A DNA stretch of 64,000 nt. Origin: Quadrisphaera setariae (GTDB lineage Bacteria > Actinomycetota > Actinomycetes > Actinomycetales > Quadrisphaeraceae). Below are positions 17,332-25,792 of the stretch, one piece after another. The notes beneath the pieces were generated by a model. It did not search any database, was not told the DNA's origin, and saw only the letters and a program-made list of their open reading frames with translations. The position numbers were made by a program, and so were the translations under genes. Within the stretch, counting starts at the first letter, position 1; each line of letters opens with the position of its first letter. The stretch spans positions 62,001 through 126,000 of the forward strand of contig NZ_VKAC01000010.1 of NCBI RefSeq assembly GCF_008041935.1. The letters run 5' to 3'.

Positions 17332-17797
17332 GGCCAGGACCGCAACGCCCGCCAAGGGCGACGCCACCGACGAGGCGGGCGGCAAGAAGGGCAAGAAGAA
17401 GCTGCTCATCATGATCGTCGTGGCCGTGCTCGTGCTCGGCGGCGCCGGCTACTACTTCTTCGTGATGAAGAGCAGCAAGGCCGACGCGGCCCCCAAGGAG
17501 GAGCCGAAGCCCGTGGCCGGTGCGGTGGTCTCCATCGACCCGATCAGCATCAACCTCGCCGAGGGCCACTACCTCAAGCTGGGCCTGGCCCTGCAGCAGA
17601 CCGCCGCGGTGACGGAGAACGTCGACGGCAGCAAGGCGCTCGACACCGCCATCGAGCTCTACAGCGGCATGTCGATGACCGACCTCGCGGACCCCACCAA
17701 GCGCGACGCGGTCAAGAAGGAGCTCACCGAGAAGATCGAGAAGAAGTACGAGGACGAGGTCATGGACGTCTACTTCACCCAGTACGTCATGCAGTGA
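17324..17797 (+). CDS. fliL: Flagellar basal-body protein FliL
   Basis: 157 residues. A Lys-rich cytoplasmic N-terminus (GGKKGKKKLL) leads into one membrane helix at about 26-46, then a periplasm-side FliL domain (SIDPISINLAEGHYLKLGLA, LTEKIEKKYEDEVMDVYFT). FliL rings surround the stator and support torque. It ends the flbD-motAB-fliL unit, and strong hairpins follow. Confidence 0.93.
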   Translation: MAEARTATPAKGDATDEAGGKKGKKKLLIMIVVAVLVLGGAGYYFFVMKSSKADAAPKEEPKPVAGAVVSIDPISINLAEGHYLKLGLALQQTAAVTENVDGSKALDTAIELYSGMSMTDLADPTKRDAVKKELTEKIEKKYEDEVMDVYFTQYVMQ

Positions 17798-17847
17798 CCT
17801 CACCCGCAGGTCTCTGACCTGCAGTTCTACCGAGGACGACCTCCGGC

Positions 17848-17886
17848 GCCCGCCGGGCTGGACCCCCAGGGTCGAGCCCGGCGGGC
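17848..17886 (+). terminator. Hairpin terminator after fliL
   Basis: GCCCGCCGGGCT at 17848-17859 pairs with AGCCCGGCGGGC at 17875-17886; the loop contains a further GACCC/GGGTC pairing. A smaller CAGGTC/GACCTG hairpin precedes it at 17807-17821. The stem stands 18 bases before the fliM promoter motif. Confidence 0.75.
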
Positions 17887-17904
17887 ACGAGGTCACCCGA
17901 TCGG

Positions 17905-17933
17905 CTCAACCTCTCCACCCGTTCTGCCGATGA
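17905..17933 (+). promoter_or_regulatory. Sigma-28/FliA-type promoter before fliM
   Basis: CTCA at 17905-17908, 17 bases, GCCGATGA at 17926-17933. The fliM GTG follows after only seven bases, so if this promoter is used the fliM transcript would be leaderless or nearly so. Confidence 0.62.
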
Positions 17934-17940
17934 CTGGGCT

Positions 17941-18882
17941 GTGACCGTCGAGACACCCGCACCGACCGGCCGGAAGCGCCGGCGTGGCGTCGTCACGCCC
18001 TACGACTTCCGACGACCCACGACTCTCGCCCGCGAGCACACCCGAGCGCTGGAGATGGCGTTCGAGACCTTCGCGCGCCAGTGGTCCACCCTCATGCTCA
18101 CCCGGCTGCGCCAGACCAGCCAGGTGACGCTCACCAGCGTCTCCGCCCGCAGCTACGACGAGTACGTCCGCTCGCTGCCCGGCTACGGCGCCTTCTTCAC
18201 GTTCCGGCCCGACGCCGGCGGCCCCGCGGGCCTCCTGCAGCTGAGCGCCGAGACCGCGTTCTCCAGCCTCGACTTCCTCCTGGGCGGCCACGGCACCGTG
18301 GTGACGAGCGAGGAGCGCGAGCCCACCGAGATCGAGCGCCGGCTCTTCGGCGACCTCGTCACCCGCGTCCTCGCGGAGCTGGCCTACGCCTTCGCCACCG
18401 TGGCGCCCATGAAGCCGGTGCTCGGCACCCTGGAGTCCAGCGCGCAGTTCCTGCAGCTGGCCGCCGCGGCCGACGTCGTGCTGGTGGCGACCTTCGGCAT
18501 CGCCCTCGTCGAGGAGGGCGAGCCCGTCGAGGCGACGATGATGCTGCCGATGGGCCCGCTCATGGCCCGCCTGCACCAGGCCAGCGGCGAGGCCGCCGGC
18601 TCCGAGGACGAGCTGCGCGTGCGCGCCGAGGCGGCGGACACGCTGGGCGTCACGGTGCCCGAGCTGCCCGTCGACGTCTCCGCTCGCATGATCCCCGTCG
18701 TCATGCGCCCCAGCGACGTGCTCGCCCTCGAGGTCGGCGACGTCGTGCGCATCCCCCACCCGACCACCCGCCCCCTGGACGTCGTCACCCACGACGTCGT
18801 CCTCGCCCGCGCCGTGGCCGGCGCGAGCGGCAACCGACTGGCCTGCCTCGTGGTGAGCCCGGACGAGGAGAACGACCGATGA
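17941..18882 (+). CDS. fliM: Flagellar motor switch protein FliM
   Basis: 313 residues from the GTG directly after the promoter motif. FliM is the middle of the C-ring switch complex. The FliM signature starts at once (YDFRRPTTLAREHTRALEMA, FETFARQWSTLM), with a CheC-like middle domain and a C-terminal SpoA domain (ISARMIPVVMRPSDVLALEV-like). The usual N-terminal CheY-binding stretch (L-S-Q-x-E-I-D-A-L-L) is absent; only about 20 Pro/Arg-rich residues precede YDFRRP. The stop overlaps fliN by four bases. Confidence 0.95.
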   Translation: MTVETPAPTGRKRRRGVVTPYDFRRPTTLAREHTRALEMAFETFARQWSTLMLTRLRQTSQVTLTSVSARSYDEYVRSLPGYGAFFTFRPDAGGPAGLLQLSAETAFSSLDFLLGGHGTVVTSEEREPTEIERRLFGDLVTRVLAELAYAFATVAPMKPVLGTLESSAQFLQLAAAADVVLVATFGIALVEEGEPVEATMMLPMGPLMARLHQASGEAAGSEDELRVRAEAADTLGVTVPELPVDVSARMIPVVMRPSDVLALEVGDVVRIPHPTTRPLDVVTHDVVLARAVAGASGNRLACLVVSPDEENDR

Positions 18883-19640
18883 GCACGACGACCTTCACCT
18901 CCGCCACCGCCGAGCAGCTCAGCACGGCCGCTGCCGCCGCTGCCGCGCTGCTGCCCTCCCCGACGCCGCTGGTGCTCGGTCCCACCGACGGGTCGCTCGC
19001 CCCCGACGCGTCGTCCACCACCGGCAGCGCCGTCGTGGTCTCCTTCACGGGTGGTGCCTCCGGCGTCGTCACCGTGATCGTGGACGGCGGCCTGCAGGAG
19101 GCCCTCGCCTCCGCCGAGGGCGGCCCGCTGCCCCTGGCCGACGCGCTCTCCCCGGCGCTGCAGGCGGCCGTCGCCTCCCTCGGCCCGGCGGTCCCCGCCG
19201 CCGCTGAGACCCTGGAGGTCGCCGCGGCGATCGCCCGGGGCGCCGAGGCCGCTGCGGTGTGGGCGCCCCTGGTGGGCGGCGAGGGCGGCGACGTCGTCGC
19301 GTGGCTGGGCCTGTCGCTCGCCGCGACCACCCCCAGCGCCCCCACCGCCACCGCGAGCCCGCTCGCGGCGACCCTCCCGGCCCAGCGCAGCGGCAGCGGG
19401 ATGCACCTGCTGCGCGACGTCGAGATGGTCCTCACGGTCGAGCTCGGCCGCACCCGCATGTCGGTCAAGGAGCTGCTCGCCCTGACCCCCGGCTCGGTCA
19501 TCGAGCTGGACCGCGCCGCCGGCGCTCCGGCCGACCTCATGGTCAACGGCCGGCTGCTGGCCCGCGGCGAGGTCGTCGTCGTCGACGAGGACTACGGCCT
19601 GCGCATCACCGAGATCATCCAGCCCGGCGCCGAGGGCTGA
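18879..19640 (+). CDS. fliN: Flagellar motor switch protein FliN (FliY-like length)
   Basis: 253 residues from the ATG at 18879; the frame is open further left inside fliM. The C-terminal 80 residues are a clear SpoA/FliN domain (DVEMVLTVELGRTRMSVKEL, LTPGSVIELDRAAG, VNGRLLARGEVVVVDEDYGL). The first 165 residues are Ala-rich and resemble a degenerate CheC/FliY-type middle domain (TVIVDGGLQEALA). FliN normally has about 80-140 residues, so the extension is unusual. It completes the switch complex with FliG and FliM. Confidence 0.92.
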   Translation: MSTTTFTSATAEQLSTAAAAAAALLPSPTPLVLGPTDGSLAPDASSTTGSAVVVSFTGGASGVVTVIVDGGLQEALASAEGGPLPLADALSPALQAAVASLGPAVPAAAETLEVAAAIARGAEAAAVWAPLVGGEGGDVVAWLGLSLAATTPSAPTATASPLAATLPAQRSGSGMHLLRDVEMVLTVELGRTRMSVKELLALTPGSVIELDRAAGAPADLMVNGRLLARGEVVVVDEDYGLRITEIIQPGAEG

Positions 19641-19642
19641 CC

Positions 19643-20170
19643 GTGGACCTCGCCGTCACCGCGCTGCGCGTCGCCGCCTCCCTGGCTGCAGTGCTCGGCA
19701 TCATGTGGCTCCTGTACCGGACGATGCGCCGCCGCGGCGCGGGTGCCGGTCTGGACGCCGGCCGCTTCGCCGTGGTGGGGCGCCAGTCGCTCGGCCGCTC
19801 GAGCGGTGTGACCGTGCTGCGCGTCGGCGACGAGGCCCTCGTGCTCGGGGTGACCGAGCAGTCCGTCCAGCTCCTGGCCCGCACGCCGCTGTCCGCGGTG
19901 CTCGAGCCGGAGCCCGTCCGCCCCGCGGTCACCGTCCCCGCCCCCCGCGAGGTGGGCGAGGACGGTGACGGGGACGCGGTCGCCGCCGCCCTCGCGGGGG
20001 AGCCGCGGGGGTGGGGACGCCGCAAGGTCCTGTCCAGCACCACCGGCTCCACCAGCCCGACCAGCCCGACCAGCCAGCGCAGCTCCTCCCCGCTGGCCGG
20101 TACCGCCCTGTCTCCCGCGACCTGGACCCAGGCGCTCGACGTGATCCGTGAGAGGACGACGAGGAGATGA
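19643..20170 (+). CDS. fliO: Flagellar biosynthesis protein FliO
   Basis: 175 residues from the GTG at 19643, two bases after the fliN stop. FliO is a small membrane protein that helps FliP assemble in the export gate. One membrane helix near the start (VAASLAAVLGIMWLLYRTM) is followed by the FliO domain (FAVVGRQSLGRSSGVTVLRV, ALVLGVTEQSVQLLA) and a long Ser/Thr/Pro-rich tail. Position before fliP confirms the call. The stop overlaps fliP. Confidence 0.9.
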   Translation: MDLAVTALRVAASLAAVLGIMWLLYRTMRRRGAGAGLDAGRFAVVGRQSLGRSSGVTVLRVGDEALVLGVTEQSVQLLARTPLSAVLEPEPVRPAVTVPAPREVGEDGDGDAVAAALAGEPRGWGRRKVLSSTTGSTSPTSPTSQRSSSPLAGTALSPATWTQALDVIRERTTRR

Positions 20171-21105
20171 CCGCCAGCACCTCCCCGCTCCGCCGGCTCC
20201 TCGCCACCGCGCAGCGGGCGACCCGCCCTGCCCGCACCCGCTCCGCCGTCGTCCTGCTGGCCCTGGTGCTCAGCGTCCTGGGCCTCGCGGCCACGGCCAC
20301 CGCCCCGACCGCTTCGGCAGCCACGTCGTCGACGACGACGTCAGCCGCCAGCGCTGACCGCGTCGTGCAGCTGCCCCCGCTGGAGCTGGTCGCCGGTGCC
20401 ACCGCCCCCCAGGCGCCCACCGCTCCGACCGAGCCCAGCACCCCCGGGGTCTCGGTGAACATCAACGGCGTCGACGGCAAGCCCAGCTCGACGTTCACGA
20501 TGATCATCGCGATCACGCTGCTCTCGGCGGCCCCGGCGCTGCTGCTCATGTGCACGGCCTTCACCAAGATCATCGTGGTGCTGAGCATCACCCGCAACGC
20601 CCTGGGCCTCATGACGGTCCCGCCCAACCAGGTGCTCGCCGGACTGGCGCTCTTCCTGTCGCTGTTCGTCATGGCGCCGGTGCTCAACGACATCAACCAC
20701 GTCGCCATCCAGCCGTTCCTGGCCGGCACCATGGACCAGCAGACGGCCTACCACCTCGGCGTGGAGCCCCTGCGGACCTTCATGCTCAAGCAGACCCGCG
20801 GTGAGGACCTCGCGCTCATCACCCGCGCCGCCGACCGGCCCAACCCGGCCAACCCGGCCGACGTCCCGCTGCTGACGCTGATCCCGGCCTTCGTGCTCTC
20901 CGAGCTGCGCGCGGCGTTCATCATCGGCTTCGTCATCCTCGTGCCGTTCCTGGTCATCGACATCGTGGTCTCCGGCGCGCTGATGGCGATGGGCATGATG
21001 ATGCTCCCGCCGGTGACCGTGTCGCTGCCCTTCAAGCTGCTGCTCTTCGTCATGGTCAACGGATGGGGCCTCATCGTCACGGCCCTGGTGGGGAGCTACA
21101 CGTAG
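20167..21105 (+). CDS. fliP: Flagellar export-gate protein FliP
   Basis: 312 residues. FliP forms the core of the type III secretion channel with FliQ and FliR. A cleavable signal or first helix at about 22-46 (VVLLALVLSVLGLAATATAP) and a 50-residue low-complexity stretch precede the family core (TFTMIIAITLLSAAPALLLM, FTKIIVVLSITRNALGLMTV, VPPNQVLAGLALFLSLFVMA). The C-terminus (IPAFVLSELRAAFIIGFVIL, MGMMMLPPVTVSLPFKLLLF) is intact. A long N-terminal leader is known in many FliP proteins. Confidence 0.96.
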   Translation: MTASTSPLRRLLATAQRATRPARTRSAVVLLALVLSVLGLAATATAPTASAATSSTTTSAASADRVVQLPPLELVAGATAPQAPTAPTEPSTPGVSVNINGVDGKPSSTFTMIIAITLLSAAPALLLMCTAFTKIIVVLSITRNALGLMTVPPNQVLAGLALFLSLFVMAPVLNDINHVAIQPFLAGTMDQQTAYHLGVEPLRTFMLKQTRGEDLALITRAADRPNPANPADVPLLTLIPAFVLSELRAAFIIGFVILVPFLVIDIVVSGALMAMGMMMLPPVTVSLPFKLLLFVMVNGWGLIVTALVGSYT

Positions 21106-21107
21106 CC

Positions 21108-21380
21108 ATGGACTCCGCAGTCATCGACATCGCCGTGCAGACGATGCTCATCGCCGCCAAGCTCTCCGCTCCGTTCCTCGTGACGGCCCTGGTGATCGGC
21201 TTCGCCATCTCGCTCTTCCAGTCGGTCACCCAGATCCAGGAGCCGACGCTCAGCTTCGTGCCCAAGGCCATCGGTGTGGGCGTGGTGCTCCTCATCACCG
21301 GGCACTGGATGCTGGCGGAGATCACCGGCTTCACCACCGGCCTGTTCGACAGGATCCCCGACCTCCTCGCGCTGGGCTGA
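21108..21380 (+). CDS. fliQ: Flagellar export-gate protein FliQ
   Basis: 90 residues from the ATG at 21108, two bases after the fliP TAG. There are two membrane helices (TMLIAAKLSAPFLVTALVIG and VLLITGHWMLAEITGFTTGL region) with the conserved FQSVTQIQEPTLSFVPKAIG between them. Length is the family standard. Confidence 0.96.
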   Translation: MDSAVIDIAVQTMLIAAKLSAPFLVTALVIGFAISLFQSVTQIQEPTLSFVPKAIGVGVVLLITGHWMLAEITGFTTGLFDRIPDLLALG

Positions 21381-21391
21381 GGCCGGACGCC

Positions 21392-22186
21392 ATGACGCTG
21401 CCTGAGTTCTCGATGCAGGTGCTCACGGGCTACCTGCTGGTGATGCTCCGCATCACCGCGTGGCTCGTGATCGCCCCCCCGTTCGCCCACCGCGCCATCC
21501 CGGCGCGCGTCAAGGCGCTGCTCGCCCTGGCCCTCACGCTGGCGGTCGGCGGCACCATGGACTTCTCCACCCTCTCGCTCGACACCGGAGCGCTGGCCTC
21601 GTCCGCGCTCTGGCAGGTGCTCGTGGGAGCCTCGCTGGGCTTCTGCTGCTACCTCGTCTTCGCGGCGGTGCAGGCGGCCGGCGCGCTCATCGACCTCTTC
21701 GGCGGCTTCCAGCTCACCCAGGCCTTCGACCCTCAGATGCAGTCCGGTGCGGCCGTCTTCGGCCGCTACTACCAGCTGGTGGTGATGACGCTGCTGTTCG
21801 CCAGCAACGGCCACCTCGTCCTGCTCCACGGCATGACCAGCAGCTTCAAGGTGCTCGGCCTGTCCGACCAGCTCTCCTTCGAGGTGGTCTCCCGGGTGGT
21901 CACCGACGGAACGGCCCAGCTGCTCATCTCGTCGCTGCAGATCGCCGGCCCCCTCATCGCCGTCCTCTTCCTCGCCGACGTCGGGCTGGGCCTGCTCACC
22001 CGCGCCGCCCCGTCGCTGCAGGCGTTCTCCCTCGGCTTCCCGCTGAAGATCTTCGTGACGCTCGCCGTCGCCGCTTTCGCCGTCGCCATGCTGCCGGCGG
22101 TCTCCAGCACCCTGACGGAGACCGCTGTCGACACGCAGGTCCAGGTGCTCAGCTCCTCGGCCGCCGCTGCGGCGGCCGCGCCGTGA
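21392..22186 (+). CDS. fliR: Flagellar export-gate protein FliR
   Basis: 264 residues. FliR packs with FliP and FliQ in the secretion pore. Six membrane segments are visible, with family motifs AWLVIAPPFAHRAIPARVKA, FDPQMQSGAAVFGRYYQLV and LLTRAAPSLQAFSLGFPLKI. The Ala-rich C-terminus overlaps the flhB start by four bases. Confidence 0.96.
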   Translation: MTLPEFSMQVLTGYLLVMLRITAWLVIAPPFAHRAIPARVKALLALALTLAVGGTMDFSTLSLDTGALASSALWQVLVGASLGFCCYLVFAAVQAAGALIDLFGGFQLTQAFDPQMQSGAAVFGRYYQLVVMTLLFASNGHLVLLHGMTSSFKVLGLSDQLSFEVVSRVVTDGTAQLLISSLQIAGPLIAVLFLADVGLGLLTRAAPSLQAFSLGFPLKIFVTLAVAAFAVAMLPAVSSTLTETAVDTQVQVLSSSAAAAAAAP

Positions 22187-23292
22187 GCGGGGGTGACGGG
22201 CAGGAGCGCACCGAACAACCCACAGCCAAGAAGCTCAAGGAAGCCCGCAAGAAGGGCCAGTCGGCCAAGACCCCCGACCTCGGCGCCTGGCTGGGTCTCG
22301 CGGCCGCGGTGATGACCGTGCCGATGGCGCTGGACGCCGGGCGCGAGAGGCTGCAGCCGCTGTTCGGCCTGCTCGACGACGTCGCCGCCACCCCAGACCC
22401 AGCGCTCGTCATGCGGTCGCTGGCCATGGCGGGATCGGCCATCGCCTTCATGCTGGGGCCGCTCGCGGCGGTCACCGTGGTGGTCGCCCTCGTCTCCGGC
22501 GCGGCCCAGGGGGGCATGCACCTCGCCACCCAGGCGGCCAAGCCCAACTGGAAGCGGCTCGACGTCATCAAGGGCCTCAAGCAGATGGTCAGCCCGCAGC
22601 AGCTGTGGCAGATGGCCAAGTCGCTGCTCAAGACGGCCATCATCGGCACCGTCCTGTGGATGACCATCAAGGCCGTGCTCCCGGTGCTGCTGACCTCGGA
22701 GATGCTGCCGCTGGCCAACATCGTCACCGCCGTGCAGGGCAGCGCCGTCTCGCTCATCCGCACCGCGGTCATCGCCGGCCTCGCGCTCGCGGTGGTCGAC
22801 TACGCGGTGGCCAAGCGGAAGAACCTCAAGGAGCTGCGGATGACGCGCCAGGAGGTCAAGGACGAGATGAAGTCCTCCGAGGGCAACCCGCTCATCAAGG
22901 GCGCCGTCCGGGCCAAGCAGCGGCAGATGAGCCGCAACCGCATGATGGCCAACGTCGCCACCGCCGACGTCGTCATGGTCAACCCGACCCACGTCGCCGT
23001 GGCGCTGCGCTACGACGCCGAGCGCGGTGCTCCCCGCGTCGTCGCCAAGGGTGCCGGCCACGTGGCCGCGAAGATCCGTGAGAAGGCCGCCGAGCACGGC
23101 GTGCCGATGGTCGCCGACATCCCGCTGGCCCGTGCGCTGCACTCGGCCTGTGAGGTCGACCAGGAGGTGCCGCCGCACCTCTACGTGGCCGTCGCCCAGG
23201 TGCTGGCCTTCGTCATGGCCCTGCGCCAGCGCGGCGCGGCCAAGGGCGTGCACGTCACCCCCCTGGCGGGTGCCCTGCCCGTCCCGGCCTGA
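22183..23292 (+). CDS. flhB: Flagellar export switch protein FlhB
   Basis: 369 residues from the GTG at 22183. The longer open frame to the left overlaps fliR and is not used. FlhB selects between hook and filament substrates. The start (ERTEQPTAKKLKEARKKGQS) is the family hallmark, followed by four membrane helices and a cytoplasmic domain with the self-cleaving motif Asn267-Pro-Thr-His (VNPTHVAVALRYD). A 442-base gap with repeats follows before flhA. Confidence 0.97.
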   Translation: MSGGDGQERTEQPTAKKLKEARKKGQSAKTPDLGAWLGLAAAVMTVPMALDAGRERLQPLFGLLDDVAATPDPALVMRSLAMAGSAIAFMLGPLAAVTVVVALVSGAAQGGMHLATQAAKPNWKRLDVIKGLKQMVSPQQLWQMAKSLLKTAIIGTVLWMTIKAVLPVLLTSEMLPLANIVTAVQGSAVSLIRTAVIAGLALAVVDYAVAKRKNLKELRMTRQEVKDEMKSSEGNPLIKGAVRAKQRQMSRNRMMANVATADVVMVNPTHVAVALRYDAERGAPRVVAKGAGHVAAKIREKAAEHGVPMVADIPLARALHSACEVDQEVPPHLYVAVAQVLAFVMALRQRGAAKGVHVTPLAGALPVPA

Positions 23293-23734
23293 CCGCACGA
23301 CGCCCATGCAGCTGTGCTCCACGACCAGCTCGTCGAGCCCGCCGGTGTGACGCTCAGATGCTTGATCGTCGGGGCGGGGGTGGGGAACCTGAGGCCCGCT
23401 GGGCAGGCTGAGTCCCGGGTCCGGGCCCGGAAGCGGACCTGAGGATCCCCACCGGGCCTCAGGCGCCCCACCGCGGGGCGCGGAGGTGGCGCTCAGGCGC
23501 GTGATCGTCACCGTGATGGGCGGGGAGGCGTGGCGTCCGCGCACGGCGCCTCGGATGGCGCACCATCAGGCCGGGGGAGTGAGCGGAACCCCTCCGTCGG
23601 TGCGCGCCGTTGCTCCGTTCAAGTGAACGGCGGCACCTGCCGATGCACTCTGAGCCAGGACGGCGACGCAGGGCCACGGACAGCCACCGATCGTGCACAC
23701 CCCTCAGGGGTGCGGCGCGAGGACGAGGGAGCGA
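23293..23734 (+). other. 442-base gap between flhB and flhA with diverged repeats
   Basis: I see no gene here. The gap holds two direct repeats (23352-23370 and 23491-23509, 16 of 19 bases alike, both ending TGATCGTC). It also holds two related segments in opposite orientation around CCTGAGGCCCG (about 23381-23412 and the reverse complement of 23440-23475) and a CCTGAGG/CCTCAGG dyad at 23438-23463. A FliA-type motif at 23618 serves flhA. The repeats could be an extragenic repeat family or a terminator/operator array. Confidence 0.5.
23618..23646 (+). promoter_or_regulatory. Sigma-28/FliA-type promoter before flhA
   Basis: TTCA at 23618-23621, 17 bases, GCCGATGC at 23639-23646. The -35 part sits in a GTTCA-AG-TGAAC palindrome. 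About 88 bases separate it from the flhA start. It matches the flgB, flbD, fliM, GGDEF-EAL and chemoreceptor motifs. Confidence 0.58.
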
Positions 23735-25792
23735 GTGACCGTGAACTTCCGCCGCCTGAGCACCCTGGCGCTGCCACTGGGTGTCGTGGGCATCATCCTG
23801 CTGCTGGTGGTGCCGCTGCCGTCGCAGCTGCTCGACTTCCTCATCGCCCTGAACATCGTGCTGGGGCTGCTGATCCTGCTGACGGCGATGTACGTCAAGC
23901 GACCGCTGGACTTCTCCATCTTCCCGTCGCTGCTGCTGGTGGCCACGCTGTTCAGGCTCGGCCTGAACGTCGCCTCCACCCGCCTGATCCTGCGCGACGG
24001 GGACGCCGGCAAGGTCATCCACGCCTTCGGCGACTTCGTCGTCGGCGGGTCGCTGGTCATCGGCCTGGTGATCTTCACGATCCTCGTGGTCATCCAGTTC
24101 CTCGTCATCACCAACGGTGCGGGCCGCGTCGCCGAGGTCGGCGCCCGGTTCACCCTCGAGGCGATGCCCGGCAAGCAGATGGCCATCGACGCCGACCTCA
24201 ACGCCGGCCTCATCGACGAGGAGACCGCCCGCACGCGCCGCGCCGAGGTCACCGCCGAGGCCGACTTCTACGGTGCGATGGACGGTGGTGCCAAGTTCGT
24301 CAAGGGCGACGCCATCGCCGGCATCATCATCATCCTCATCAACCTCATCGGCGGCTTCGTCATCGGCATGGTCCAGAAGGGCATGTCGCCCGCGGACGCG
24401 CTGCACACCTACAGCCTGCTGACGGTCGGCGACGGCCTGGTCACCCAGATCCCGGCGCTGCTCATGTCCGTCGCCACCGGCCTCATCGTGACCCGGGCCA
24501 CCTCCCAGAGCGACCTCGGCACCGACGCCGCGGCCCAGCTGCTGCGCAACCGCACCGCCCTGCGGATCAGCGGTGCCGGCGCCATCGCCATCGCCCTCAT
24601 CCCGGGCCTGCCCAAGCTCCCCTTCCTCGTCCTCGGCGCCGGCATGCTCCTGCTGGCCCAGCGCGTCCCCGCCGAGCAGACCGACGAGAAGGTCATCGAC
24701 CTCGACGCCGCCTCCCCGGCCGCGGCCACCCCGGAGACGCCCGAGCAGCTGATGCAGCAGATGCGCGTCGACCCGCTGGAGATCGTGCTCGCCCCCGACC
24801 TCGTGGACCTGGTCGACACCGCCTCCGGCGGCGACCTGCTCGACCGGGTGCGCTCCCTGCGCCGGAAGATCGCGCTGGAGCTGGGCATCGTCATCCCCCC
24901 GGTGCGCACCCGGGACTCCCTCGACCTGCCGCTGTCCACCTACGCGGTCCGCATCTCCGGTGTCGAGGTGGGCACCGGCCTGGCGCCCGCCGGCAAGGTG
25001 CTCGCCCTGGGCGACCACCTCGACGGCCTGCCCGGCACCTCCACCACCGAGCCGGTGTTCGGCCTGGCCGGCAAGTGGGTGCCCGCGGAGCTGCGCCACC
25101 AGGCGGAGATGACCGGCGCGACCGTGGTCGACAGGGCCTCGGTGCTCGTGACCCACCTGGCGGAGATCGTGCGCACCAACGCCGGCCGCCTGCTCTCCCG
25201 CGAGGACGTCAAGTCCCTCACCGACTCCCTCAAGTCCACCGACGCCGCGGTGGTGGAGGAGCTGGTGCCCGCGTTGCTCTCGCTCGGCGAGATCCAGCGC
25301 GTGCTGCAGGCGATGCTCGAGGAGGGCGTGCCGGTCCGCGACCTCGCCCGCATCTACGAGGGCCTCTCGCTGCGCGCCAAGGTCGGCTCCGACCAGGCCT
25401 CCCTCGTCGAGGCGGCCCGCGCCGCGCTCGGCCCGGCCGTCGCCGCCCCGCACGTCCGCGACGGCAGGCTCCGGGTGCTCACCCTCGACCCGCTGCTGGA
25501 GCACCAGATGGTGGAGTCGCTGCGCATCACCGACGCCGGCCCGCAGCTCTCGCTCGACCCCGGGCGTGTCGAGGCCGTCGTGGACGAGGCAGCCCGTAAG
25601 GTCCAGATGGCCGAGGACGCCGGGTACACACCCGTCCTGGTGTGCGCGCCGGCGCTCCGAGCCCCGCTGCGCCGCCTGGTCGCGATGTCCGCTCCTGCCG
25701 TCGCGGTGCTGTCCTACTCCGAGGTCTCCGGGCCTGAGCTGGTGATCGAGACAGTGGGAGTCGTCCATGGCGCCAACGCGGTTGCTGCTTGA
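23735..25792 (+). CDS. flhA: Flagellar export-gate protein FlhA
   Basis: 685 residues from the GTG at 23735 with GAGGGA upstream (GTG at 23741 is an alternative). FlhA is the large export-gate component that docks chaperone-substrate pairs. Eight membrane helices fill residues 1-320, with the FHIPEP region (FSIFPSLLLVATLFRLGLNV, STRLILRDGDAGKVIHAFGD, FVVGGSLVIGLVIFTILVVI). The cytoplasmic domain follows to the end (LVTHLAEIVRTNAGRLLSRE). The last 26 bases overlap the next gene. Confidence 0.97.
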   Translation: MTVNFRRLSTLALPLGVVGIILLLVVPLPSQLLDFLIALNIVLGLLILLTAMYVKRPLDFSIFPSLLLVATLFRLGLNVASTRLILRDGDAGKVIHAFGDFVVGGSLVIGLVIFTILVVIQFLVITNGAGRVAEVGARFTLEAMPGKQMAIDADLNAGLIDEETARTRRAEVTAEADFYGAMDGGAKFVKGDAIAGIIIILINLIGGFVIGMVQKGMSPADALHTYSLLTVGDGLVTQIPALLMSVATGLIVTRATSQSDLGTDAAAQLLRNRTALRISGAGAIAIALIPGLPKLPFLVLGAGMLLLAQRVPAEQTDEKVIDLDAASPAAATPETPEQLMQQMRVDPLEIVLAPDLVDLVDTASGGDLLDRVRSLRRKIALELGIVIPPVRTRDSLDLPLSTYAVRISGVEVGTGLAPAGKVLALGDHLDGLPGTSTTEPVFGLAGKWVPAELRHQAEMTGATVVDRASVLVTHLAEIVRTNAGRLLSREDVKSLTDSLKSTDAAVVEELVPALLSLGEIQRVLQAMLEEGVPVRDLARIYEGLSLRAKVGSDQASLVEAARAALGPAVAAPHVRDGRLRVLTLDPLLEHQMVESLRITDAGPQLSLDPGRVEAVVDEAARKVQMAEDAGYTPVLVCAPALRAPLRRLVAMSAPAVAVLSYSEVSGPELVIETVGVVHGANAVAA

